Shown here: piece by piece, positions 54,151 through 64,000 of the stretch
How the letters are laid out: every line of letters begins with the position of its first letter
Position numbering within the stretch: the stretch's first letter is position 1
NCBI GenBank assembly: GCA_949987705.1
Contig: OX465281.1
Location: 31,170,942 to 31,234,941 of the forward strand
Direction: 5' to 3'
Source of the DNA: Thereva unica
Lineage: Eukaryota > Arthropoda > Insecta > Diptera > Therevidae
Length of the DNA: 64,000 bases
Position numbers and translations under genes: made by a program
The notes under the pieces: generated by a model
Told to the model about the DNA's origin: nothing
Database searches by the model: none
What the model saw: the letters and a program-made list of their open reading frames with translations, nothing else

Positions 54151-55818
54151 ACTGTATCCCTGTAGATTTTTGGACGAGACTGCCGCCTTTACTTATCTTC
54201 CTTCGCGTTACTTTCTTGTTAAAAGTGAAGTAAAAGCCAATGGTCATTTTAAATCCCTCGCCTTTTTTGAGTTGTCAACATTCAATAATTATCATTATAA
54301 GAGGCTTCCACAAAGCTTTTCCATCGTACTCTGTTTGGAGCTATTTTCTTGGTTTCAACCCAGGTATGGCTAAAATTCCCAGGATTTCTTTCATTACTGT
54401 TCTTCTCCAGGTATTTTTCCAATTTTACCAATGCTTTTACTTCCTTGCGGATTCCCTAAGGCTCCGAAAAACCAAGAGCGATCACACATGAGCCGATGCG
54501 TTGACGGAATACCTACGTCAAAACTGCCAGTTTATTTAACATGGATGATACACGAATCAATTCATTTCACTCAATTCCATGTGTGTAAAACAATGTAAGC
54601 CTTCTTGGCCTATGAAGGTATCAACTGACATTTGGCATTTGGATCAATGAAATGACTCGTGTGGACCAAAAGAAATAGTCGAATAGTGGTTTTTGGTTTG
54701 GCGATTTAATCGAGCAAATTTTTCAGTAAGGCAATGGCTCTATTGGTCTATTTGATTTAAAATGACACCTTTTGTTGAAAAACCATCTTTATAAAGATTC
54801 TAACAGTTCGACCTCTTAATGATCAGCTGAATCGATAACGACTTTCGAAAAGTTACAGGAATTGTTTTCTAGATTTAATCTCTGTTTTTTTTGTTTTCTA
54901 GATTGTTGGATTTTGTGTTTAGGGTATTAACAAGATTCCGCCCATTATACATAAAAAAATTAATTAATATCATTAAAAATTAACATAGGTTACGTCCACA
55001 AGGTGCATTCTTAAAATGTAACAAAACCATAATGAATTTTACAACCAATTCCGATGCTAAACAAAAACAAAGACGTTTTCTCCCGGAAAGATTCATTTTA
55101 TTTTAAATTCATTACATCACAAAAAAAACACAAAACGACAAACAAAGCACACAAAAACGACAGGAACAATCCAAATCCTACAAAGAAAACAAATGATTAC
55201 AAAATTCTTTTAGTCCAATTAGGAAAAATTTACCTTTTGTACCTGTCCCCCTGGCCAGCCTGCAGCGGTGGACACTCACTAAATTTCCCGGCGCTGTTGG
55301 GAGTCCACCGTGTAACATCAGCGACGAACGACATTTCCACTAGGTCTGTGTTGTCTCATCCTCGATGTCGATTTTAATTAATTAGCGCGCACCTGAAGAC
55401 TACCTTCGTTATGGCGGCCTTCCTCCTCCAGGTGAAGTTACAACTTTGTGTGGAATTTTTCTTCTTTAATTTTTGTTGTTTTGTGCCGCCGGATTTTGAG
55501 ACAAAATCTCTCACTGATAAGCATCGTTGCCACAGCACACGGGCATTTGTCCGCCATAAATTCTCCGTTGAGATTTCCACGCGACTTTAATTAACCATTT
55601 TTATAGTGTTAATTTTTTTGGGACTGCTTCTGGTGTTTTTTTCAGTGGCTTCTTTACCGTGTTTCCACACACCTGAAAGATATCGCATTGAGTTCAGTTA
55701 GCACCTGAGCAAATTCACAATTCTTGCAAAAAATAATAATAATAAAAACAAACTCGATATGTTTTATGATATTTTTTTGTAGTTTTTAGAATTAAATAAA
55801 TTTAATTAAGAAGGAACA
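54151..55818. other. Intergenic DNA, GC-richer near 55.25-55.6 kb
   Basis: No gene is supported in most of it. The GC-richer part at 55250-55600 contains a 68-codon minus frame (MEISTENLWRTNARVL) without a known domain; it could be a promoter-proximal region of a host gene. Confidence 0.35.
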
Positions 55819-55864
55819 ATGCGAAACCAGTTGATTTGCACCTTTAAGCCGCAGTCAAATGCCA
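55819..55864 (+). CDS. Candidate first coding exon of an unknown host gene
   Basis: ATG followed by MRNQLICTFKPQSNA, ending exactly at a strong splice donor, CCAG|GTAAGT. No downstream exon could be matched. Support is only the donor site and a short open frame, so this is speculative. Confidence 0.22.
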
Positions 55865-56974
55865 GGTAAGTGGGAAAATATTAAATCGTCACGAAAATCT
55901 AATTTAAAACAATTTACGTGATCGCTTCTGGGCGAATTTTTTCTAACGAGAGTTTTTCACGATTTGTTTAAAGCACGTCAGAATTCTGGTGTTTCACTTT
56001 AGTTTTTGTTTATCTAGTTGAGCAAAGGTGATCTTTAATTGAATGGACGAGCGGAGCGTGATTTACTTTGTGGGCGTTTTAACCTTTTTCGAGAGTTGCA
56101 GTTGCACAATATTTTTTGATATTAAAAAATAAGAGCCAAAAGTTATGCAATTTTTGGTGTTATCTTCTTTTACCCTCGACCTGGACAGACGGCAACGTTT
56201 CGTTACGACGAAAATTCATGAAAAACCGTAAAGTAAGATTAATTATGTGTGCTTGGAGAGACTTTATTATCAGCCTATCATATTCAAGTACCGGATTTCA
56301 TTTTTTCAGAGCTTCGAGATAAATATGTAGATTGCCAATATTCACCACCACCCCCCTCAGCCCCTCGCAGTGGTGAGAGTGAATAATGGTAACCTATATT
56401 TTTTTCACAGATTATGATTCTCTGAAGAGAAATATCAACCTTTTGTGCAAAACATAATTTTATCCGAAGACTTCCTGCATCCCCAAATGAATGACTTTAG
56501 GGGATAATTTTGATTTTTGATCACTCTTGAGGGTACAGACGGCTTCTAATAAACAAAATTTTCAAACAAAATTTTCATGTTTCTCTTCGGACAATAACAA
56601 TCCGTTTAAAAAATAGGGGTTGTCATTTGAAATTTTAGATTCACCCCCATCCCCTGCAAGAGAGTGAGATCACAATCGAATCCACCCTCCATCCTTTTCT
56701 TCGAAACTTTTTCACGAAAACCTTCCCTTAATCCCAAGCCAGGTTACCACGTGAAAGGGGGAGCGAAGGGGGGAGGGGGAATCGTAACGGTTTAGTCGAT
56801 AAGGCTTTATAATTTTTTTTTGCATTTTTGTAACCCTATGAAATATTTTCAATCTACGCAGACCACCTATCTAAAATTGTAAAAGTCAAGGCTCCAACCC
56901 ACCAACTTCCAGAGTTATGAATTTTAATGTTAGAATTGACCTTATTTGGTACTTTTCTACATAAGCTCTGGTGG
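55865..56974. other. Intergenic DNA
   Basis: Nothing recognised. Two similar patches (around CCCCTCGCAGTGGTGAGAG at 56358 and CCCCTGCAAGAGAGTGAGA at 56650) may be diverged repeats. Confidence 0.4.
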
Positions 56975-57195
56975 ACGCGAAACCGAAAATCTAACCAAAC
57001 AGGCCCTAGACTGGAATCCGCAAGGATCCTGTCGGGTCGGACGACCTAGAACAACGTGGAGGAGAACCCTACTAGCAGAGGCCGCAACAACTAGGAGATC
57101 CTGGTCAGAACTGAGAGCTGTCGCGCAAAACAGAGTCCGCTGGAGGGCAACTGTTTACGCCATGTCCCATGTGGGATTAAAGGAGCATAATGTAA
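56975..57195 (+). pseudogene. LINE-X C-terminal fragment
   Basis: ENLTKQALDWNPQGSCRVGR, PRTTWRRTLLAEAATTRRSW, SELRAVAQNRVRWRATVYA: the same end as the insert at 6004-6183. 5'-truncated. Confidence 0.82.
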
Positions 57196-58230
57196 AGTAA
57201 GACAGGTGGAAATGTACCGAAAAAGACGAAATAGAGCCAACTTTAGCATTAAAATTTCTTATAACTTCAAAAGCAAAGGACGTATGTTTAATATTGTCCA
57301 AACATTATTCATAGGAAATTATCCATGCGTTCCAATGCTCCATGTTTAAACAACTCAAATACTTCACATGGTACCGGTCTCACAGAAGTGGGAAAAATTT
57401 CCTAAAAACAGTGATTTTTTTAACTAATTTGAGCGGACTAGCAATAAATTTATTTTTATATGTTAGTTTCTGATATTGTTTCCCAACCAATTGCGCCCGG
57501 TGCAAGTGCCCCATTCGCTCCTAAGAAAGCGCCGCCCTTGCTCATAGGGCAACAAAAATACAGGGTGATATGTAAAAACCTCTAGCAAAGGTGCCCCCTC
57601 CATAGATTTCTGAAAGCACCCTGCTATTAGGAGACTCCGCGGAGGAGGCGCACACAGACGGTAGTGTCAAATTCCTACTGACTAAGCTCAGCCCCCCTTT
57701 TATACATGACGTTCTAGTGTAGACCGGTACGAGCCATCAAAGGTGCATTCCAGAGTCGGAACAGTGTAGCCGACTAGCTACCTAGTTAGATCATACATGA
57801 TTATCCACAGGAGAAGACCTACAAAGGAGTCTTGGGGAGAGTTAATATGTGCATGATGAAGGATTGGGATAAGCTGAAAATTAGTCATTGAATGCGTTAA
57901 AATTATACATTGATTTAAGCAATAATATGATATAAATCTTATAAACATTATTATTGGTTACTTTTAGATAGGTAACTTTGTTATTACCAAGTGAGCAAAC
58001 CCCGGTAGTTTTTGGCGTTAGCAATATTCTTTGACAACTTTGTCCAAACCGAGTTTAATCGTCCGCATGCTCTCGAAACGCGTGTTGCTTTGACCTATTT
58101 GTATATCCAAGGACGCTTTGAATACAGTAATGCGATCTTTTTCCCTGGGCTCCTTGATTGAAGGTCATCTTATAATTCGTCATAAAGTGTTTTGACTTTT
58201 CGTTGCCGGGAGGGGAAGACATCTGTCAGT
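57196..58230. other. Intergenic DNA
   Basis: No gene seen. 57780-57850 weakly matches 38530-38600 (see there). Confidence 0.4.
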
Positions 58231-58590
58231 TTTTAGAAATAAAATCCTTCCCGCGACCATTGTCGATGAAGGGGGAGGTGGGGATGATGAGAAGAACCAC
58301 CCCACTTCTTCTCTTACCCACAAAGTTTGTGCGGAACGGTCCTAAGAGCAAAGCGTCTAAACTGGCCCTACGTTGCATGATAATATTAGTATTGCGTTTT
58401 ACCATGGTGCTCACGGGGCACTTGCAGAGGAGGGTGAATTTATATTCCTCAAGGCGAAGCCTACAGGTAGGGTCTTATACCCTTCCTATCATCTATCAGT
58501 GATAATTCAGGGTGTTAAGTCCCGTAATCAAGCGAACAAGTGTCCTGACATCGTTTTTACTGCGCCTCAAAAATTCCTTGGCCGCGTTAT

Positions 58591-59044
58591 TTTTTTTTTA
58601 TGTGACAGACTAGAGGCTTAGGGAAAGTCCCTTTGTACTGTCGACAATCTATTTTTCGTATAGAGTGAATGTCGAACAGCAGCTCTAGCCGGGACATAGA
58701 GAGAAGAGAAGGAAGTAACTGTCACAACCTAGCCGCGATATTTTTATTCCACCTACTCACAACCATTTCGCGACTCTGACATCGGGGCGTCGAGAACAAC
58801 TCGCTGGAGTGTTATGCCTCCTGAAACGAGTTGAATCTCATCAACCAACCGATGGCATGCGCTTGGTGGAGCGGGGAAGGACTAGGGAAGGCTATGACAG
58901 GGGAATCAGGAGTGTAAAGAGGGAAGAAGAAAGAAGGAAAGTTAGGTGGGAAAGGCGAAGGACCGTGGCGCCGCCGGGATTCGAACCCGGGACCTCTGGG
59001 GATAGCAGCCAGGCGCCTTACCTCTAGACTACCGAGGCCCCGAG
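58591..59044 (-). mobile_element. Full-length tRNA-derived SINE
   Basis: The minus-strand element of 454 bp has a tRNA-like head with pol III boxes, a pyrimidine-rich body, a 3' part ending CACAT and an A tail (T run 58591-58599). The target duplication GCGTTAT lies on both sides (58584-58590, 59045-59051). Its last ~50 bp resemble the 3' end of LINE-J (AGTACAAAGGG...GTSACAT-A(n)), suggesting that LINE's machinery mobilises it. A ~47-bp central block also resembles the LINE-J 5' region near 37500-37560. Confidence 0.82.
58970..59044 (-). promoter_or_regulatory. tRNA-like pol III promoter of the SINE
   Basis: A box TAGTCTAGAGG (59021-59031) fits TRGYNNARNNG and B box GGTTCGAATCC (58977-58987) is perfect, 33 bp apart. 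The T stem (CCGGG/CCCGG) pairs; the acceptor and anticodon stems carry mismatches. So it is a tRNA-derived head, not a functional tRNA gene. Confidence 0.8.
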
Positions 59045-59460
59045 GCGTTATGAGACGGCCCAAGAAGTAACCGCTTAGAGACATCCAGTCTAGGCGCGGA
59101 ACTCCAGCGTTCAGCATATTTCATCAAAGTCCCCCCGATTGCCCAGGGCCATTTGTAGAAAGATGGTGGGCGCCCTAAATAGCCGGATCTGAACCGATGA
59201 ATGCAATTTCAGAGCCCTGTTTAGCCAAGACATCCGCTTTTTCATTGACAAAAGTAACTTGAATGAGAACGACAAGCTCACTCCAGATTCTGGCGCCCAC
59301 ACTTGTCTTTGTTTTGGGGCGATCAATGTACCATATTATTTTACCCGGCGATACTTTAGGAAAAATCCAGGCTAGCCTGTCTTGTATAGGCACGTAAGGT
59401 TGCTCAAATTTTGAGATCTTAAAGGGCATCCGCATCGCCGGTCCTAGCCCTTGGTCAGGG

Positions 59461-61499
59461 TAGAGCGAGATTGTCTTTTGGGGCCCTTTGGTCGTCGCTT
59501 TTACATCACATAAATTGTATTTTTAATACGGTTTTATTTAGCTGTGTGGCATCATTCCAAATTCCAAATGGCGGCCAGCACAAAACAGATCAACTTCAAA
59601 TTTTGAACACATTCGTACTTCTCGTGATAATTAGTATGTATACAGGACGAGTTGAATAGTTGAGTTGAGGTTGAGCTGAAAATAAAAATGCACTACACGT
59701 TACATAAATCACAAACAACACTGTGTGAAACAGTTTCGTGTGAAAAAGGTTCGCGTGAAACTGGCCTAAACACTTGCTACGGGGTATAACCACTGTTAAT
59801 AATAATTTCTTTTAATCTTTTGCTGTGTAATTTGGCCCTTTTTTAATCTGTCGAACCATCCGCGACTTGCATTGAAAGTCTCATCTCTCCTTTCTTTGGT
59901 AGCCTTATTCTTCAAATCCTTGAACATACTTTTTGATTACAGGTACCTACATAGTACATATATATATATGTTTGTCTCTTATGTGACTTATCCAAAGATC
60001 TAGCCTTTTGTTTTAGTTGTTTACACCTGAAAAGTTTGCGAGGTAAATCGGGGAAAGAACGACTTAAATCGAGTTATAGAATAACGAATTCTGACGAGGT
60101 AAATGTAAGCGTAGTAAGTTTAGACATTTCGTCTTGGTTTACAATGGCTAAAATTAAATTATATCAATCAAAGGTTAAAGGTAGTAGATGTTAAGGTTTG
60201 GTGTACAATGGGCCCCTTAATGTTGACGTAACAGAGCAGATCGAACTCGTCAAAAAAAAATTCTTTGTACCTTTAAGTGAAATAAAGAACGTTTTTTTAT
60301 ACATATTTTATTTGAATTTATTAAATCAGCAGAGCCGTTTTTCTAATAGTGCCATTATTCCATTGCTAAAAGAAGTCGTGAGATTTATGGTTGAAATATT
60401 CAAATCATTTTTACAGATCCTCATAGCAAGTATTTTCAATAAGAAAGATGAGAAACTGGTTTCAAACACTGCAATGATCAAAACAATTAAGAAAATAATG
60501 GTACAAAATCAAAACTGGATGCATTGGAATTTCCCATCTTAGCTCTATCGATTTTTTTCTGAACTGTCAAAGATCTTGTTTGGCTCTAATCGGGGTAAAA
60601 TACGATCTGGCTGCTGATTATTCGTTGATGGTATATAATAATCCACTATTTAAAGTTGATAAAAGGAAGGAAACGTGTAGATTGAAAGGGACGGTCTACA
60701 AACTAGAAATTCGGAACAAAATTGCATCAAATGCATTTTCTTCAATATCGTAAGAAACAAAGCGTATATCCAGGTGGATCCAAAAATGGAGTAGCGATGA
60801 ATAATAGAAGGTCGAACTTATCCAAAGAAATTTCTTTAAAAAATTATGTTGATTCTATTTAACTTGTCTTTTCTGTCACTTACTTCTTGTACTACGACAC
60901 ATAAAACTAAAGCAAAGGATATCCCTTAAGTTTAAACTACATAAACTAATGGGCAGTACGTTTAAATTGATAACTAAACATCGATGATCTCGGCTCAGCG
61001 TCGATCATCGGTTTTACTAATTTCTAAAGAAGTATAATATTGTTAGAGGTTATTTCTTTGATATTTTGAGACTTTCTTTGGAGATTATTTTATAAATAAA
61101 CTGATTAATTTTCAAGTGTTCACAAGAACTCCGTCGTGATGATTTATAGTAATGGTTAGTAATGATTAATATAGCAATCCCTAATAAAATCTCTAGATCA
61201 AGTACCTTGAGGTATAACTACATATGACTAAATCATAATCCGAGTGAAAATGCTGATACTGGTAGCGGCAGAGTTGACGTTTTTGCTTCAGAACGGCAGA
61301 TACCAGTCAGCGGATTGGAAAAAAATTGATTAAGACATATTTTCAAGTATCGAATACTAGAGGGCGCTGTTAAGTTATGTAGAAAATATGTAATCCCGCA
61401 TTTTTCCAACAACACGAATTGAGTCTCACAGATTCTTCATCCTAATCACCTCAAGATCAAAATACGCTTCTGAATATGTATCAACAGGCAAAAGAGCTT
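59461..61499. other. Intergenic DNA
   Basis: A 114-codon plus frame at 60198-60542 is Lys/Ile-rich with no known domain. No repeats with clear ends were found. Confidence 0.4.
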
Positions 61500-61975
61500 C
61501 TTCTTCTTTACACTGGTTTAATCCCTCATGGGACATAGGGCGGAAATAGTTGCCCTCCAGACTCTGTTTTGCGCGACAGCTCTCAGCTCCGACCAGAATC
61601 TCCCAGTTGTTGCGGCTTCTGCTTGTAGGGTTCTCTTCCACGCTGTTCTAGGTCTTCCTACTCGACGGGATCCTTGCGGATTCCAGTCAAGGGCCTGTTT
61701 TGGCTAGATTTTAGTCTTCGCGTCGCAAGGTGTTTCCAGTCCAATTCCATTTCCTTCGTCTGATTTGGTCGTCTATCCTTTCTTGGCCAGAACGGCGCCA
61801 TAGTTCTTCGTTTGAAATTCTATCTTACCAGCGGATTTTTAGGATACGACGCATCTGTTGATGAAGACTTGTAGACGCCCGGTGATGAATTGGGTAATTT
61901 TCCATGTTTCGCAACCATACAAAAGAACAGTCTTAACGATGGAGTTGAACAGCCGCCATTTTGGTGTTAGTTGAG
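61500..61975 (-). pseudogene. LINE-X 3' fragment
   Basis: Minus strand: PKWRLFNSIVKTVLLYGCET, then RRRKWNW and NPQGSRRVGRPRT blocks, ending near SWSELRAVAQNRV-like sequence. Several frameshifts and stops. It overlaps the same region as 30340-30718. Confidence 0.8.
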
Positions 61976-62409
61976 ATCTTAGAGAATGTATTTTCTGATC
62001 CTGGTAGGTACTATGATGTAATTTTAACGAAAGAAGTACGTGATATTTGGATTCGAAAGAGACCAGAGTTTTCCCAAAATTAAAATTGTGACTTCTCCGA
62101 AACTTTTACAAGTTTTCCAGATTCAAGCGGTAAAACAACAACTTCACTAAAAATATTTTAAACCTTAAATTGACGAATGGCGAATCTTTAAAAAGAAAAT
62201 GGCTCCTTTATTCACCGTCGAAGAAATCTGTGTACTGTTATTGCAGCCGTCTGAAAACAGTTTACAGCACAACCATGTTATGATGAATTATGTTGCAAGA
62301 AACAAAACTACTGAACGAATTGACAGTGTGTTGCTGTTTCAATATTATACAGAACATAATTATTGTGATGATAATATGAGATATTGGGGTCTCAAACAAT
62401 TAATCAATT

Positions 62410-63045
62410 TCTAATCATTTACGAAACTGCGGAAATCTTGAAAAAGGAAAAGCATCATATTTATCTTCAAATATTTGTAATGAATTTATTATTATAATTG
62501 ACTAGCAAGTTCTAGAAGCCATTGTTAATGAACTAAATATAGCAAAATACTACTCTATTTGAGTAGATTCTACGCCAGATCTGCCCCACGTTCATCAACT
62601 GACTTACATCGTAAGATACGTAAAATAGGCAATTTTTGCCTATGGATCAACATATTGCACAATACATAATAGATACCATTTTAACCTATTTTAAAAGCCC
62701 TCGTATTCCTATAAAAGATCTATGCGAACAGAGCTACAATAATTCATCAAATATGGCTGGAAAGTATTCTGGTATACAGTCAAGAAGTACAGAAAAATGG
62801 GCATTTGCAATTTTTGCCCCATGTGAAGCAGTCGCATACTTTCAATTTATCAAAAAACCTTTTTTCTCAGCTTCGACCAAAGGATGGAAAATATGACATA
62901 TTTGGTTGCAAATACGTTGCAAATAGAGTCCTGAAATCTCTCCCGGAAACCAATTCAAACCAGCAACATACTTATCTAATTAATAACATATGCTATAGGA
63001 ATACAGAATTGGTGGAAAATACTCGATTCCTTGTGAATCGATGAG
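62410..63045 (+). pseudogene. ZMYM1-like hAT transposase fragment
   Basis: Across frames one reads SYLSSNICNEFI, QVLEAIVNELNIAKYYSI, VDSTPDLPHVHQLTYIVRYV, then DLCEQSYNNSSNMAGKYSGI and a region like FF(S)ASTKGWK ... LKSLPETNS. This is the catalytic core order of hAT-type transposases annotated as zinc finger MYM-type 1-like. The motif is normally C-R-G-Q-S-Y-D-N-A-S-N-M: here CEQSYNNSSNM, so the catalytic Asp is replaced by Asn. Stops and frameshifts confirm a pseudogene. A frame at 62199-62414 may be its upstream part. Confidence 0.75.
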
Positions 63046-64000
63046 TAGGTACTTTTTTTGAAACTTTTGCGAGCGGCCTTAGCGTATATACTTAACTCGA
63101 TTTTCGGCTCGGATAGATTACAAATACTTGTGTACCTTACATCCTGAGTAACAATAATCAAGTTGGTTAATTTACGCATAGTGGAGATGCGGAGATGCTC
63201 CCGCTACAGGTGTGAAAATCTAAAAATGCTCCCGCCATGCTCCCGATGCAGGAAAATTTAAAAATGCGCCCGCATAGGTATGCACGCCTCTGTTACAGAT
63301 ATGAATATATTCGTAATAGTCCATGGAAATGGTACTTTAACATTGCAAAAATGCAGGACAAGGTTTTATTTTTGGGATGTGTAGGGGGGGTCAATGTGAG
63401 CTTAAGTTTGAGTTTTCGGGATTCTAACCCCCCCCATTTGGCCGCCATCTTGGAAAACATGTGCAAATGGTTTTTCCACTATATCTCCGAAACGGTACAT
63501 CTTACCGAAAACTTTTTGTTTAGAATTAAATAATCTACAATTTATTAGTTAGAAATTTTGTGGTAAAATGAATAATTAAGAAGTTATAAGCCTTAGAACA
63601 CAAAAATTAGTCACAATATTTTCTTTTAAAGGCTATAACTTTTTTTCCTTCAACTTTAACAAAAAAAATAATAACAAGTTTTTTGTAGAGGGTTTCATTA
63701 GGAATAATTTTCATTTATTACTTTTTTAATTTCATTCACTACGAAGGGTTTTACAGCGCCCCGAAGGTATGAAAGTGACAGATTTTCTGAATATTTTATT
63801 ACAATTTTACCTCCTAGAAATTGGAAATAACAGCTAGCAAGTAATAATAATGAATGAATGACTAGACGTTATAAGAAATGCCGATGTTTGAGTAATGTAA
63901 TAAAATTGTTTCGCATTTTTTTGCGGGTTTTTATTGCTGTTATGCCATGTTTTATAAGATACGATATGGTTTAAAATGAAATTCTTTGAATAATAACATG
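63046..64000. other. Intergenic DNA with a GCTCCCGC word cluster
   Basis: 63185-63270 holds GCTCCCGC/GCGCCCGCA words next to AAATCTAAAAATGC, resembling the repeat at 12960-13130. The rest is A/T-rich with no gene. Confidence 0.45.

Larger units (their letters stand above)
58240..59460 (-). pseudogene. I/R1/LOA-type LINE end (RNase H + zinc region) split by a SINE
   Basis: Minus-strand RNase H pieces at 59440-59170: IIWYIDRPKTKTSVGARIW, then FVNEKADVLAKQGSEIAFIG and DPAI. After the SINE the frame continues with AAKEFLRRSKNDVRTLVRLI, TGLNTLNYH, then after stops the position of the CCHC knuckle (LEEYKFTLLCKCPVS). The order matches 14730-15440 of the plus-strand copy. There are many mutations and an internal deletion after the first RNase H block. 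Confidence 0.75.

Noticed and set aside
58970..59044. A functional tRNA gene.
   Set aside because: A and B boxes are good, but acceptor and anticodon stems have mismatches, and the sequence is the head of a 454-bp SINE with target duplication and A tail.

Overview
The window looks like repeat-dense, AT-rich intergenic DNA from an insect, probably a dipteran. The evidence is one host gene of classic insect cuticle type (RR-1 chitin-binding protein, first exon of four codons, TATA box and arthropod initiator) and retroelements of insect-typical clades (CsRn1-like Ty3/gypsy, BEL/Pao, Jockey/CR1-type, RTE-like and RNase H-bearing LINEs, Helitron, hAT, Tc1/mariner-like and PIF/Harbinger-like MITEs). 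I cannot name the species.

Layout. 1-5,856 (-): a decayed CsRn1-like Ty3/gypsy element (integrase running off the left edge, RNase H, RT, protease, Gag, primer-binding site, 343-bp LTR) interrupted by four DNA-transposon insertions, three with clear target duplications inside coding sequence. 5,857-7,380: a dispersed repeat (second copy at 18.3-18.8 kb) carrying a LINE tail with a 9-bp target duplication, then a LINE endonuclease fragment. 7,544-13,605: about 6 kb bounded by ~350-bp inverted repeats, holding several MITEs, a strong hairpin and a broken uncharacterised gene with an HAFTGCD motif. 13.7-15.6 kb: RT-RNase H end of an I/R1/LOA-type LINE. 17.3-18.15 kb (-): the cuticle protein gene with its promoter. 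20.9-22.6 kb: an RTE-like LINE broken by an inverted CR1-like LINE. 25.8-28.2 kb: nested DNA transposons, including a hAT element with a perfect 8-bp target duplication. 28.3-31.3 kb: Helitron end, LINE tails, a ~110-125-bp tandem repeat, RT and LINE ORF1 fragments. 34.4-37.7 kb (-): a nearly complete Jockey/CR1-type LINE with one frameshift.

40,517-43,241 is the most unusual object: a 2.7-kb element with 166-bp TIRs that read as identical and a 9-bp target duplication, filled with roughly 300 octamers (GCGGCAAT/GCGGGAAT) whose orientation flips six times. Its long open frames on both strands are an arithmetic artefact. 46,395-50,724 (-): a very young BEL/Pao element with 830-bp LTRs that appear identical, a 5-bp target duplication and one intact 821-codon Gag-protease frame, but no RT, RNase H or integrase. 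51.2-53.6 kb: Helitron helicase and LINE remnants. 58.2-59.5 kb (-): an RNase H-type LINE containing a complete tRNA-derived SINE with target duplication; the SINE tail resembles the LINE of 34-37 kb. 62.4-63.0 kb: a ZMYM1-like hAT transposase pseudogene.

Apart from the cuticle gene, and possibly short unassigned coding pieces near 45.5 and 55.8 kb, almost everything recognisable is transposon-derived. The non-autonomous elements (MITEs, SINE, RT-less BEL, octamer element) would depend on enzymes supplied elsewhere. Genetic interaction inside the window is mainly nesting, which gives a relative age order.
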